From contig MWFB01000002.1 in the NCBI GenBank assembly GCA_002071385.1, positions 1 through 64,000 of the forward strand: a stretch of 64,000 nt of DNA. The letters run 5' to 3'. Under the pieces are notes generated by a model that saw only the letters and a list, made by a program, of their open reading frames with translations, had not been told where the DNA came from and did no database searches. The position numbers and the translations under genes are program-made. Source of the stretch: Bacteroidetes bacterium ADurb.Bin013 (GTDB lineage: Bacteria > Bacteroidota > Bacteroidia > Bacteroidales > UBA932). Numbering within the stretch: the stretch's first letter is position 1; the number at the start of each line of letters is the position of its first letter. This document shows positions 17,151 through 25,720 of the stretch, one piece after another.

Positions 17151-18518
17151 CTAGTCAAGCAGATTGGTCATTTCCTTGATCATGTCGTCATCAATGTCAC
17201 GATAACGGGCGAATGCCTTTGAACCTTCGCAGTGGCCGGAGAGCTTGCCGACAAGGTTCGGGTCTTTTACCTTCTTATAGAGGTTGCCGATGAATGTACG
17301 GCGAGCCATATGCGAGCTGGCCACGTCGCAGATTGGGTGCTGTTCTGACTGCTTGGTTACAGGATTGACTACGGTGACTACTCGGTTGATACCGGCTTCC
17401 TTCATCGCAACGCGGATGAGATCATTGAGTTTGCCCGTGCTCATGAAAGGGAAGAGGCTGTTCTTCTGCGTGCCACGGTAGCGCTTCAGGATCTCGATGG
17501 CGGTTGGTGCCAGGTACACCTTTACTACGCGCGGGCGCTCCTCTTTGGTTTTGCTCGGTATGTAGTGAACGGCTATTCCGTTTTCTGACTCCACGATGTT
17601 GTTCTCAGTCAAGGCGAAGAGGTCGGAGATTCGGCAGCCGATGTAGCACTGAAATACGAAGATATCACGCGCGATTGCTACTTCTTTGTTCGATTTTAGC
17701 TTCGTCTTGAATAGCAAGTCCCTTTCTTCGGTGGTCAGATAGTAAGGGGTGCCGTACTTCTGGGAGCCTACGGTGTATTTGCGGAATGGGTTGTTGTTGG
17801 TGTAGCCCATGTCTATGCACCAGCGCCAATATGCGCGGACTGCGCTCATGTAGGTGACGATGGCGTTGTCGCTTCGCTGCAGAGGGACTTTCTCATGCTC
17901 AGAGTTATCCCAGATAAGCTTGTACTTCTTGATAGGTGTATAGGTGGTTGCGAACTTGCCCTTCTTTGCAGTGAAGAATGTGTGCTCATCCCTGAAGAAC
18001 TTCTCAAGCTCTACCAGAGTGTCACCAGTGGCAGTATCAAGTTTGATAGGCTTGCCGGTGTAGAGTTCGAAGCGCTTGACGATGTTGAAGATGATGCGGT
18101 AACTCTTCAGGCGCTGAACGGAAACCTTCTTGAACTTGAGGAAGTCCTCGACCTTGTCCTGGAAGTAACGCTCTTCGCTCTCCGGATCTTTGTAGTTCTC
18201 GGGGAAGAGGAGGCGGTCAACGGTGTCTTGTGCCCAATCTGGTGCAAAGTCTGATATCGCCTTGTTGTTGCCTTTCTCTATGAGATGGGCTACGATTTTG
18301 TCCACGGCAAGCTTCGCTTCGCGGGCCTCTTGAACCTCAGGAGTGATGATTCTTGCCTTGATTTTGATTTCTCCGTCCACGAAGTACTTTGGAAGGAGGT
18401 AAACGTGGGAGTGTGCGCGCTGTCCGACATCACGTGTGTTGCGGTACCTCAAAAGGACCTCAGACTTGCCTGTATCCTTCTGTACGCGGGATGAAAGTGA
18501 TAAATATACCTTTGCCAT
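17151..18518 (-). CDS. int: Tyrosine recombinase / integrase
   Basis: A 455-residue phage-type integrase. From the start at 18,518 the catalytic set is R296 (GCRISDLF), a lysine near 323 (SKTK), H403-x-x-R406 (SSHMARR), H429 (LSGHCEG) and the nucleophile Y439 (ARYRDID). The N-terminal part holds an arm-binding domain and a SAM-like core-binding domain, as in Bacteroidales integrases. The ATG at 18,518 (MAKVYLSLSS) is preferred over one at 18,587 because a good promoter lies between them. The protein would cut and join the element at its attachment site. It is transcribed away from the right junction, as is usual for genes placed at the end of an integrative element. Confidence 0.88.
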   Translation of the reverse strand: MAKVYLSLSSRVQKDTGKSEVLLRYRNTRDVGQRAHSHVYLLPKYFVDGEIKIKARIITPEVQEAREAKLAVDKIVAHLIEKGNNKAISDFAPDWAQDTVDRLLFPENYKDPESEERYFQDKVEDFLKFKKVSVQRLKSYRIIFNIVKRFELYTGKPIKLDTATGDTLVELEKFFRDEHTFFTAKKGKFATTYTPIKKYKLIWDNSEHEKVPLQRSDNAIVTYMSAVRAYWRWCIDMGYTNNNPFRKYTVGSQKYGTPYYLTTEERDLLFKTKLKSNKEVAIARDIFVFQCYIGCRISDLFALTENNIVESENGIAVHYIPSKTKEERPRVVKVYLAPTAIEILKRYRGTQKNSLFPFMSTGKLNDLIRVAMKEAGINRVVTVVNPVTKQSEQHPICDVASSHMARRTFIGNLYKKVKDPNLVGKLSGHCEGSKAFARYRDIDDDMIKEMTNLLD

Positions 18519-18539
18519 AATGCGATTTGTTAACGATAA

Positions 18540-18570
18540 CAAAGGTACAAAAATCGGTGGACAAAAACAA
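18540..18570 (-). promoter_or_regulatory. Promoter of the integrase gene
   Basis: On the minus strand TTG (18,570-18,568), a 20-bp spacer and TACCTTTG (18,547-18,540) match the Bacteroidota minus-33/minus-7 pattern. Predicted transcription starts about 15 bases before the ATG at 18,518. Confidence 0.65.
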
Positions 18571-18587
18571 TTGAAATTGTCCACCAA

Positions 18588-18725
18588 CTTGAATTCTAAT
18601 GAAATCTGCTGAAAATCGACCTACGCCCTAAAAGTGGGGTAAATGCTTATAGATGAATGTTTTACAAGGAAAAATGAAAAGAGGCGTTTTCACCCGTTTT
18701 CATTTAATTTCACTGTTTATTTCCC
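18588..18725. other. Right junction of the integrative element with the HTCS gene
   Basis: The HTCS reading frame is homologous-looking from about 18,726 and its open frame begins at 18,708, directly after an in-frame TAA (18,705-18,707). Left of this point lies only integrase upstream sequence. The change from element to host gene therefore falls here. The attachment-site core cannot be defined without the left end. Confidence 0.65.
18672..18705. repeat. 9-bp perfect inverted repeat at the element junction
   Basis: AAATGAAAA (18,672-18,680) and TTTTCATTT (18,697-18,705) are exact inverted copies separated by 16 bp. The position at the element end suggests an integrase or excisionase binding site. 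Confidence 0.45.
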
Positions 18726-21700
18726 GATGCAGAAATTACAACAATTTATGAAGATTCACGTTCTAATATTTTTATAGGAACTTATGACAAAGGCTTTTAT
18801 ATAAGAAATCCTTTCCGCCAGTCCTTTGGCGGAAATACATTACTGACAAAAAAGTATAACGGGAAAAATATAGTTTCACTTGATACAGACAGCAGTGGGA
18901 ATTTGTGGATATCCGCACGCCGGGAGGGTGTATCTTTATATGACCGCGTTAAGGATTCGATTATTGATCTCTCGGATATGATCGAAAGGGTGGTCCCCGG
19001 ATTTCTGAATGATCCTTTGATCAACATCCATGTAGCTCCGGATAATACTGTCTGGCTCTATCACTATACAGAACTGATCGCTCTGAAATACACCCGGGGA
19101 AATATCCGTCTGGTAAAACGGTTTAAATCCCTTCCTCCAGTCATTTCAGTCACTTCAGATAAAGAGGGGACCTTGTGGGTGGGGACTTTCAGCCACCAAA
19201 TCTTTTTCCTGGAAAAAGGATCTCTAACAATGAAAAGCCGGGATTTATTTCATCCCGGATTTGTCTATATCCCCCATATTTTACCATTATCCAACGGATC
19301 TCTTTTTATTCCGGGATTCAAACAAAATCCAAGGATCCTGCATCCCGGGGACATGAGTTATGAAGAACTGGATATAATGCACCTATTCCCTGATCTGCCG
19401 CTGATCCCGTCTGCCTTGATGGAAGATTCGGCGGGAATTATCTGGATGGGGACTGTTGGGAACGGCCTGATCAAATATACACCTGCCACCGGGGAAATTA
19501 TCCCGGTCAGGGATCTTTCCTGCAATGACATAAGTGACCTGTTGGAAGACAACGCCGGGCAGGTCTGGCTCAGCACACAGTATGGATTGATCCGTTACGA
19601 CAGAACCATAGACCGGTATTTTAGCTATACGGCCCTGGATGGCATATCAGGGAACCAATTTAACGAAAGGAGTGCCGTCAGGCTGCCTGATAACACGCTG
19701 GTTTTTGGCGGGACACATGGAATCACTCATTTCAATCCCCTGGACATTGCCCAAAAAAGATCGGTCCCGCTATGTTTTGAATACCTGAAGATCCACAACA
19801 AACTGGTTATGCCATCTGAAGACGGACCTATAAAACGCTCGCTGACAGAAACTCCGGAAATAGTTCTGGACCACACTCAGAACGATTTCAGTATATCTTT
19901 TGCTGCATTGGATTACCACAATGCAGCCCCGCGCGTGGAATATAGCTATCGTTTATCGGGATATGATAAAGAGGACATTTCAGCCGGCCAGCACCGGGAA
20001 GCTTATTATTCCAACCTTCCCGCAGGCACGTATACATTTACAGTGCATATAAAAAACCACGACAACACCATTGCAGAGGTATCCCGATCGTTGTCTTTGC
20101 GGATCAAGAGCGCTCCCTGGTTCTCCTGGTGGGCCTGGCTGCTTTACGGGTTGTCGGGTGCCCTGATCCTGGGTAGTATACTTGCATTGTACATGAGGAT
20201 AAAAAGAAACAAAACAAGAACCCGGCAAATTGAAATGGAACGGGAACGGGAGATCCGCCAGAATGAGACCAACATGAAATTCTTTTCTAATATTTCCCAT
20301 GAATTCCGAACACCATTGACCATGATTGCCGGCCCCATTTCTACCTTGGCCAATGATAAAGCAATCTCCGAAGAGAACCGGCAGTTAGTTATTATCATTC
20401 AGCGCAGTGTCCGGAGAATGCTCAAGCTGATCAATCAGTTATTGGATTTTTATAAACTTGAAAACGACACACTTAAACTGCGGGTAAGAAAAACAGACAT
20501 CATTGAGCCGGTTAACAAGTTGGTAGATATTTTCAGGATCAATGCTTCAGAAAAAGACATAACTTTACGTACCAAAGGACTGGAAGATACATTTCTTACC
20601 TGGATAGACGAAGATAAAATTGACAAGATCATTGGAAATCTGTTGGCCAATGCGGTGAAATTTTCTACTCCCGGAAAAGGACGTATAGAGGTGACATTCG
20701 ATGTGATAGACAGTAAAGATGCTGTAAAGAGCTTTGATCTTGACCAAAGTGCCGGATTTGTATCCTCCTGGTATGTTCAATTATCGGTTGGCGATAACGG
20801 TCCGGGATTTGACAACAAAGACCTGGCAAAAATATTTACCAGGTATTACCAGATGGAACGTCAGAAAACCGGATTTCTTTCCTGGGGCACAGGTATAGGA
20901 TTGTATTATTCGCGACGGCTTGTTGAGACTCATCACGGTTTTATCAAAGCGCAAAACAAACCAGATGGCGGAGCTTTGTTAACTTTTATAATTCCTGTTG
21001 ATGAAGCCGCCTATGATCCTTCAGAACTGGATTATTCAGAGACACCTGTCTGTGCAGATCCTGCTGTAAACACTTCAGGACCCTGTCCCAAAATCATGCA
21101 GGGAGACAAAGAAAATATTCAAGAACTGCCCGTGATCCTTCTGGTGGAAGACGACACAGATGTCGCTCATTATCTGAAAATGCTTCTGAGACCTAATTAC
21201 CACGTTATTCATGAATTTGATGGGCAAACAGCTCTGAACATTATGGAAACCACAATTCCTGACCTGATAATCAGCGATATTGTAATGCCGGGTATAGACG
21301 GTTTTACATTTTGCCGTAAAATAAAAGATAATCTTAGTTACAGCCATATACCTGTCATACTGCTGACAGCCAAAACAACGACAGAAGAAAAAGTCAGCGG
21401 ATTTGAATCCGGGGCAGATGCCTATATTACAAAACCTTTCGAACCGCCTTACCTGGAGGCTGTTATTAAAGCACAACTTAAAAACAGGGAAAATTTGCAC
21501 CGCCTGCTTGAGAAAACGACAAAACCTCCGCTTGAGATTGACGATAAGGAACTGTTGCCCCATGACAAACAATTTCTTAAGGGCCTTTATGAGCTCATGG
21601 AAAAGGAACTCTCCAATCCGGAACTCAATATTCAGCGTATGACCGAGACCCTGCAGATGAGCAGGACAAAGTTTTATTATAAAGTCAAAGGCCTTACTGG

Positions 21701-21881
21701 TTTGAATCCGAATGTTTTCTTTAAGAAATACAAATTGAACCGGGCAGAAGAACTTTTGTCAACCGGTAAATACAACATATCTGAAGTGGCCGATCTTACA
21801 GGATTCAGCACATTATCCCATTTCTCTGTCAGTTTTAAGAAACACTTTGGGTCATCTCCCAGCGAATACAACCGCAAATAA
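18708..21881 (+). CDS. 5'-truncated hybrid two-component system regulator (HTCS)
   Basis: This is the larger part of a membrane sensor-regulator of the Bacteroidota HTCS type. The frame is open from 18,708, but the first in-frame ATG is at 18,903, giving 992 residues against about 1,300-1,400 for intact members. The signal peptide and first propeller blades are missing, apparently because the element lies here. Counting from the ATG: beta-propeller blades (1-310), Y_Y_Y domain (about 330-400), membrane helix (404-428), histidine kinase with H466 in ISHEFRTPL, ATPase domain, receiver domain with D792 in ISDIVMPGIDG, and a C-terminal AraC-type DNA-binding domain. Intact relatives sense glycans in the periplasm and switch on nearby polysaccharide-use genes. 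Signal sensing is probably lost here. Confidence 0.85.
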   Translation, partial: FHCLFPDAEITTIYEDSRSNIFIGTYDKGFYIRNPFRQSFGGNTLLTKKYNGKNIVSLDTDSSGNLWISARREGVSLYDRVKDSIIDLSDMIERVVPGFLNDPLINIHVAPDNTVWLYHYTELIALKYTRGNIRLVKRFKSLPPVISVTSDKEGTLWVGTFSHQIFFLEKGSLTMKSRDLFHPGFVYIPHILPLSNGSLFIPGFKQNPRILHPGDMSYEELDIMHLFPDLPLIPSALMEDSAGIIWMGTVGNGLIKYTPATGEIIPVRDLSCNDISDLLEDNAGQVWLSTQYGLIRYDRTIDRYFSYTALDGISGNQFNERSAVRLPDNTLVFGGTHGITHFNPLDIAQKRSVPLCFEYLKIHNKLVMPSEDGPIKRSLTETPEIVLDHTQNDFSISFAALDYHNAAPRVEYSYRLSGYDKEDISAGQHREAYYSNLPAGTYTFTVHIKNHDNTIAEVSRSLSLRIKSAPWFSWWAWLLYGLSGALILGSILALYMRIKRNKTRTRQIEMEREREIRQNETNMKFFSNISHEFRTPLTMIAGPISTLANDKAISEENRQLVIIIQRSVRRMLKLINQLLDFYKLENDTLKLRVRKTDIIEPVNKLVDIFRINASEKDITLRTKGLEDTFLTWIDEDKIDKIIGNLLANAVKFSTPGKGRIEVTFDVIDSKDAVKSFDLDQSAGFVSSWYVQLSVGDNGPGFDNKDLAKIFTRYYQMERQKTGFLSWGTGIGLYYSRRLVETHHGFIKAQNKPDGGALLTFIIPVDEAAYDPSELDYSETPVCADPAVNTSGPCPKIMQGDKENIQELPVILLVEDDTDVAHYLKMLLRPNYHVIHEFDGQTALNIMETTIPDLIISDIVMPGIDGFTFCRKIKDNLSYSHIPVILLTAKTTTEEKVSGFESGADAYITKPFEPPYLEAVIKAQLKNRENLHRLLEKTTKPPLEIDDKELLPHDKQFLKGLYELMEKELSNPELNIQRMTETLQMSRTKFYYKVKGLTGLNPNVFFKKYKLNRAEELLSTGKYNISEVADLTGFSTLSHFSVSFKKHFGSSPSEYNRK

Positions 21882-21909
21882 GCACAGGCATGATGTATCC
21901 TGTTCTGGT

Positions 21910-23583
21910 TCAATCCTGCAGTTTTTTGTACTTGAACGGCTTGATCTCCGTCCCAAGCCGGCGTTTACGGTTTTCTTCGTATTCACTGTAGGAGCCTTCA
22001 AAGAAATAAACCCCTGAATCGCCTTCAAAGGCCAGGATATGCGTGGCAATGCGGTCCAGGAACCACCGGTCGTGGGATACGATCACGGCACAACCCGCGA
22101 AATTCTCCAGCCCTTCCTCCAGGGCTCTTATCGTGTTGACATCCACATCATTGGTAGGCTCGTCAAGCAACAGCACATTGGCGTTTTCCTTCAGTGTCAG
22201 GGCCAGGTGCAGCCGGTTGCGTTCCCCACCGCTCAATATCCCGCACAGTTTTTCCTGGTCCGCCCCTGAGAAATTGAAACGGGAAACGTATGCCCGCGCA
22301 TTCACATCGCGGTTCCCCAGACGAATGTATTCCGAGTTTCCTGCAATGGTCTGGTAAACGGTTTTATCGGGATCTATCTGTTTATGCTGCTGGTCCACGT
22401 AGGCAAGCCGCACGGTCTCCCCCACCCTGAACTCCCCGGCATCGGGTTTCTCCACCCCCATTATCAGGCGGAACAACGTGGTCTTTCCGGCACCGTTGGG
22501 TCCAATCACTCCCACGATGCCAGCCGGAGGCAACCTGAAATTCAGGTTATCGAAGAGGAGTTTCTCCCCGTAAGCCTTCGCTACACCCGTGGCTTCAATC
22601 ACCTTGTCCCCCAGCCTCGGCCCGTCGGGAATAAATATTTCCAGGCGTTCTTCCTTCTGGCGGCTGTCCTGGTTAAGCATTTTTTCATAAGCCCCGAGGC
22701 GCGCCTTTGACTTGGCGTGGCGGGCCTTGGGTGCCATGCGCACCCATTCCAGTTCGCGCTCCAGTGTTTTGCGGCGTTTGCTTTCCTGCTTTTCTTCCAT
22801 TGCCAGGCGGATGGTCTTCTGTTCCAGCCATGAAGAGTAATTACCTTTCCAGGGAATCCCTTCCCCCCGGTCCAGTTCCAAAATCCATCCGGCCACGTTG
22901 TCCAGGAAATACCGGTCGTGGGTAACGGCTATGACCGTTCCCTTATATTGTTGCAGGTGGGCTTCCAGCCATTGAACGCTTTCAGTATCCAGGTGGTTGG
23001 TGGGCTCGTCCAGCAACAGCACATCCGGTTCGCTCAACAGCAGGCGGCACAAAGCCACCCGGCGTCGTTCCCCTCCGCTCAGGTATTTGACGGAATTCCC
23101 GGCCGGAGGACACTGCAGGGCATCCATGGCCCGCTGCAGTTTGGAATCCAGGTCCCAGGCGCCTGCATTATCGATTTTTTCTGTCAGTTCACCCTGGCGG
23201 ATGATCAGTTCATTCATCTGATCATCGTCCATGGGTTCTGAAAACTTCATGTTCACCTCTTCGTATTCCTTCAGCAAGTCTACCACGTCCTGCACCCCTT
23301 CCTGCACCGTTTCCATGACGGTTTTGAAATCATCCAGACGGGGTTCCTGTTCCAGATACCCTACCGAATAACCAGGAGCCCATACCACTTCCCCTTCTGT
23401 TCCCTTTTCCAGTCCTGCAATGATCTTCAACAGGGTTGATTTTCCGGATCCATTCAATCCGATCACTCCGATCTTGGCCCCGTAAAAAAAAGACAAGTAG
23501 ATGTTTTTCAGGATGGTCTTGTTGTTTTGTGGAAGGATCTTGTTGACTCCGTTCATAGAAAATATGATTTTCTCGTCTGCCAT
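21910..23583 (-). CDS. ettA: Energy-dependent translational throttle protein EttA (ABC-F)
   Basis: A 557-residue soluble protein with two ABC ATPase domains and no membrane segments. Domain 1: Walker A GLNGSGKST (42-50), signature LSGGE (168-172), Walker B DEPTNHLD (192-199). Domain 2: Walker A GPNGAGKTT (361-369), signature LSGGERNR, DEPTNDVD. The charged linker (about 255-310) is the P-site tRNA-interacting region. The start MADEKIIFSM is the usual EttA beginning, so the ATG at 23,583 is used rather than one ten codons upstream. EttA binds the ribosomal E site and gates the first peptide bonds according to the ATP/ADP ratio. It lies 2 bp after msrA on the same strand and is convergent with the HTCS gene. 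Confidence 0.9.
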   Translation of the reverse strand: MADEKIIFSMNGVNKILPQNNKTILKNIYLSFFYGAKIGVIGLNGSGKSTLLKIIAGLEKGTEGEVVWAPGYSVGYLEQEPRLDDFKTVMETVQEGVQDVVDLLKEYEEVNMKFSEPMDDDQMNELIIRQGELTEKIDNAGAWDLDSKLQRAMDALQCPPAGNSVKYLSGGERRRVALCRLLLSEPDVLLLDEPTNHLDTESVQWLEAHLQQYKGTVIAVTHDRYFLDNVAGWILELDRGEGIPWKGNYSSWLEQKTIRLAMEEKQESKRRKTLERELEWVRMAPKARHAKSKARLGAYEKMLNQDSRQKEERLEIFIPDGPRLGDKVIEATGVAKAYGEKLLFDNLNFRLPPAGIVGVIGPNGAGKTTLFRLIMGVEKPDAGEFRVGETVRLAYVDQQHKQIDPDKTVYQTIAGNSEYIRLGNRDVNARAYVSRFNFSGADQEKLCGILSGGERNRLHLALTLKENANVLLLDEPTNDVDVNTIRALEEGLENFAGCAVIVSHDRWFLDRIATHILAFEGDSGVYFFEGSYSEYEENRKRRLGTEIKPFKYKKLQD

Positions 23584-23585
23584 GA

Positions 23586-24065
23586 TCAGAATTTTTTTAT
23601 GCGGAAATGACAATAGGGTTGATGTCCTGTTTTATGATAATAATGCTGGTGGTAATTTTCTGCAGGCCAGAAACGGGTGGCAGGCGTAAGGGCCGTATGG
23701 ACCGCATGGCCTTTTTCCCGGAGTATCAACATGAGCTTTTGGGCCGTCACGCGTTGCTTGTCATCCATGTAAAAAATCTCTGAACGGTATTGGTGTCCTA
23801 TGTCGGGACCCTGGCCGTTGGTCTGTCCGGGATCGTGGATCTCGAAAAACAAACGGCACAATTCCTCAAAACTTGTCAAAATCGGATCGAACTCCACCTC
23901 AACAGCTTCGGCATGGCCTGTAGTGTGTGATTTTACTTCTTCATAGGAAGGGTCATCCTTATGACCGCCTGTATAGCCCACAGTGGTCCGGATCACTCCG
24001 GGAGCCATGTCCAGGTAATGTTGTACGCCCCAAAAACATCCTGCGGCAAATACTGCTTTTTCCAT
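23586..24065 (-). CDS. msrA: Peptide methionine sulfoxide reductase MsrA
   Basis: A 159-residue enzyme that reduces the S form of methionine sulfoxide in proteins. GCFWG at 9-13 carries the catalytic C10. VGYTGG, GHAEAVEVEFDP and the GQTNGQGPDIGHQYRS block are all present. C152 near the C-terminus may resolve the sulfenic acid. No MsrB domain is fused. The ATG at 24,065 directly follows a promoter box; the open frame continues upstream for 235 codons but is antisense to the AlbA_2 gene and not coding. The stop is 2 bp before ettA, so both share a transcript. Confidence 0.93.
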   Translation of the reverse strand: MEKAVFAAGCFWGVQHYLDMAPGVIRTTVGYTGGHKDDPSYEEVKSHTTGHAEAVEVEFDPILTSFEELCRLFFEIHDPGQTNGQGPDIGHQYRSEIFYMDDKQRVTAQKLMLILREKGHAVHTALTPATRFWPAENYHQHYYHKTGHQPYCHFRIKKF

Positions 24066-24069
24066 GGTG

Positions 24070-24077
24070 CAAATATA
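24070..24077 (-). promoter_or_regulatory. Minus-7 box of msrA-ettA
   Basis: Minus-strand TATATTTG ends 4 bp before the msrA ATG, implying a very short or no leader. No clear minus-33 element. Confidence 0.5.
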
Positions 24078-24092
24078 GGAAAAAAGGAATGC

Positions 24093-24100
24093 TATCTTTG
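24093..24100 (+). promoter_or_regulatory. Minus-7 box of the AlbA_2 gene
   Basis: TATCTTTG matches TAnnTTTG and ends 4 bp before the ATG at 24,105. It faces away from the msrA box, so both promoters share about 40 bp. Confidence 0.45.
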
Positions 24101-24104
24101 TATT

Positions 24105-24710
24105 ATGCATCCGCTTGAAAAAATGATAGGGGAAGGGGAACATGTACGTCAGGACTTTAAATATTTCCTGAACGATGCCCGGAAAATCGCACGTTCCCTG
24201 GCAGCTTTCGCCAACACGGAAGGAGGCCGGCTCCTTGTGGGTGTGAAGGACAATGGCAGGATAGCCGGATTGAAACACAGGGAAGAAGAAGCCTACGTGG
24301 TTGAAGCGGCAGCTCATGTCTTCTGCAGGCCTCCCGTCCGTTACACTACCCGTAACTGGGAACACGAGGGAAAGGTGGTCTTGGAAGTGCAGGTTCCAAA
24401 AAGCACGAAAGCCCCTCACTCTGCTCCTGACGAATCGGGAAAATACCTTTGCTACATAAGGAAAGGTGATGAAAATAAAGTGGCTTCCGAACTGGAAACC
24501 ACTGTGCTGAAAATGACTCACTCGGCCAGACCGCTCCATTTTACCCTGGACAACAAACACCGGCGCCTGCTCCAGGTGCTCGGGACACAAACGGAATACA
24601 AGGAATTCGATATAGCAGAACTGTCCCGTCTCAGCCTGATGACACGCAAAGAATGCATCCGGGCCCTGGCCGGCCTTATAGCCAGTGGAACCATTCAGAC
24701 TTCCAGATAG
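24105..24710 (+). CDS. AlbA_2 (Schlafen-like) domain protein
   Basis: A 201-residue protein. Residues about 10-125 form an AlbA_2/Schlafen-type domain: GEGEHVRQDFK, then ARKIARSLAAFANTEGGRLLVGV, the hallmark of the family, and later YIRKGDENKVAS. A winged-helix-like segment closes the protein (IAELSRLSLMTRKECIRALAGL, about 170-190). Such proteins are thought to bind nucleic acid or nucleotide and regulate transcription; the actual role is unknown. The ATG at 24,105 is chosen from the promoter box next to it. Its last 16 bp overlap the convergent regulator gene. It is divergent from msrA. Confidence 0.8.
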   Translation: MHPLEKMIGEGEHVRQDFKYFLNDARKIARSLAAFANTEGGRLLVGVKDNGRIAGLKHREEEAYVVEAAAHVFCRPPVRYTTRNWEHEGKVVLEVQVPKSTKAPHSAPDESGKYLCYIRKGDENKVASELETTVLKMTHSARPLHFTLDNKHRRLLQVLGTQTEYKEFDIAELSRLSLMTRKECIRALAGLIASGTIQTSR

Positions 24711-24979
24711 CCTTTGATAGCTTCTACGTAGGAGCGGAATGCTTCCAGTCCCCGGGGTGTTATACGGCACACCGTGCGGGGTTTCTTTCCCCTGAATGTT
24801 TTCTCCATCTCTATGTACCCGGCTGCATTGAGCTTGTCCAGCTGTATACTCAGGTTCCCGGGACTGGCTCCCGTTTGTTTCTGAAGGTATACAAAATCGG
24901 CTTCTTCAAGGGAAATAAGTACCGACATCACCGCCAAACGCAGCTCTGAATGCAACAGGGGATCCAGTTCCTTAAACAT
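24695..24979 (-). CDS. Small winged-helix transcriptional regulator
   Basis: A 94-residue MarR/ArsR-like winged helix (HTH_34 type). The order is LHSELRLAVMSVLIS (helix 1), DFVYLQKQTGASPGNLSIQLDKL (helix-turn-helix) and the wing FRGKKPRTVCRITPRGLEAF. The start at 24,979 (MFKELDPL) overlaps the membrane-protein gene upstream by 8 bp. Pairs of this kind of regulator with a small multi-spanning membrane protein are widespread in Bacteroidota. The regulator likely controls its own operon, but the signal is unknown. Confidence 0.8.
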   Translation of the reverse strand: MFKELDPLLHSELRLAVMSVLISLEEADFVYLQKQTGASPGNLSIQLDKLNAAGYIEMEKTFRGKKPRTVCRITPRGLEAFRSYVEAIKGYLEV

Positions 24980-25571
24980 CGCTACGGAGTTTTTTATTGG
25001 CTGCACATTGCAATATATGGGCAGGGACCACCATGATGATGACAAAAGCTATGGCTATGAGCGGGATCGTATTGATTCCGTCGACCCACAAAAAGGCAAA
25101 GGACAGCAGGATCCCGATCAATCCGCAAACGATAAAAGGTTTGTACAGCACCATTAACCCGGTAGTGCTCACCCCAACGGACACAAGCAGTGTAATCACA
25201 AAAGTGGCAGGAAAAGGGTGAACCAGGAAGGCTGCCGCTGCACACAGGAACATGGCAACGGCTAGCAGGATCCATATCCTGGTAATGATTTTACCCATGT
25301 GTGACTGGGATGCGCCCTGTGTACGGGTCTTGCCTCTTTCCATGATCCAGTAAATGATCCATCCCAGAACCGGTATGGATAACCACAACAGGTTGTACAT
25401 ATAATCACCTGTCTGGCGGATGGCAAACCAGACAGCCAGGGCCGTGAGCACACTTACATAGCCGAATATGAGCATGGGGCGTGCTGCATTTTTCTCCATG
25501 CCCTTACGGGTGTTGTCGATCATCCTGGTGATCAACTCAAGACTTTCTTTTTCATTCAAGACTTTTTCCAT
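24972..25571 (-). CDS. Multi-spanning membrane protein next to a regulator
   Basis: A 199-residue inner-membrane protein with a cytoplasmic N-terminal stretch (MEKVLNEKESLELITRMID) and about six hydrophobic segments: near residues 32-48, 60-75, 96-118, 119-140, 143-160 and 163-185. No catalytic or transport motif is visible. The ATG at 25,571 lies about 24 bp after a strong promoter box. Its 3' end overlaps the small winged-helix gene, so the two are co-expressed. The regulator partner suggests a stress or envelope role, but this is inference. Confidence 0.72.
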   Translation of the reverse strand: MEKVLNEKESLELITRMIDNTRKGMEKNAARPMLIFGYVSVLTALAVWFAIRQTGDYMYNLLWLSIPVLGWIIYWIMERGKTRTQGASQSHMGKIITRIWILLAVAMFLCAAAAFLVHPFPATFVITLLVSVGVSTTGLMVLYKPFIVCGLIGILLSFAFLWVDGINTIPLIAIAFVIIMVVPAHILQCAANKKLRSDV

Positions 25572-25594
25572 GGCTTTAATTACTAATGTTGTCA

Positions 25595-25626
25595 CAAATA
25601 TAAAGTACTTATTTTTATAAACCAAA
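25595..25626 (-). promoter_or_regulatory. Promoter of the membrane protein-regulator operon
   Basis: On the minus strand TTTG (25,626-25,623), a 20-bp spacer and TATATTTG (25,602-25,595) fit the Bacteroidota consensus at both elements. Confidence 0.72.
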
Positions 25627-25644
25627 TATTTTTAAAAAAACTTT

Positions 25645-25652
25645 TATATTTG
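25645..25652 (+). promoter_or_regulatory. Minus-7 box of the methionine/threonine operon
   Basis: TATATTTG lies 4 bp before the leader-peptide ATG and about 130 bp before metY. The minus-33 region is A/T-rich without a clear TTTG. Confidence 0.55.
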
Positions 25653-25656
25653 CAAT

Positions 25657-25707
25657 ATGAATCGTCTTTTTTACATATCATCTATGATAATGCGAATGCA
25701 TCGTTAA
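25657..25707 (+). CDS. Met-rich leader peptide of the met operon
   Basis: A 16-codon frame, MNRLFYISSMIMRMHR, starts immediately after the promoter box. Besides the start it has three Met codons among codons 10-14, just before the stop. No downstream coding continues in this frame, and metY starts 72 bp later. Position and codon content fit a leader peptide whose translation senses charged tRNA-Met to control the methionine genes. No database was consulted. Confidence 0.6.
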   Translation: MNRLFYISSMIMRMHR

Positions 25708-25720
25708 GATGCAATTCCGC
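25692..25720 (+). promoter_or_regulatory. Hairpin overlapping leader-peptide stop, candidate attenuator
   Basis: GCGAATGCATC (25,692-25,702) pairs with GATGCAATTCCGC (25,708-25,720) with two single-base bulges; the core TGCATC/GATGCA is perfect. The last Met codon lies in the 5' arm and the UAA in the loop. A U-rich stretch follows from about 25,730. A stalled ribosome on the Met codons would prevent the hairpin, a classical attenuation geometry. Confidence 0.5.

Noticed and set aside
24066-24770. Upstream extension of the msrA frame by 235 codons.
   Set aside because: Antisense to the AlbA_2 gene, and MsrA starts normally at 24,065 next to its promoter.
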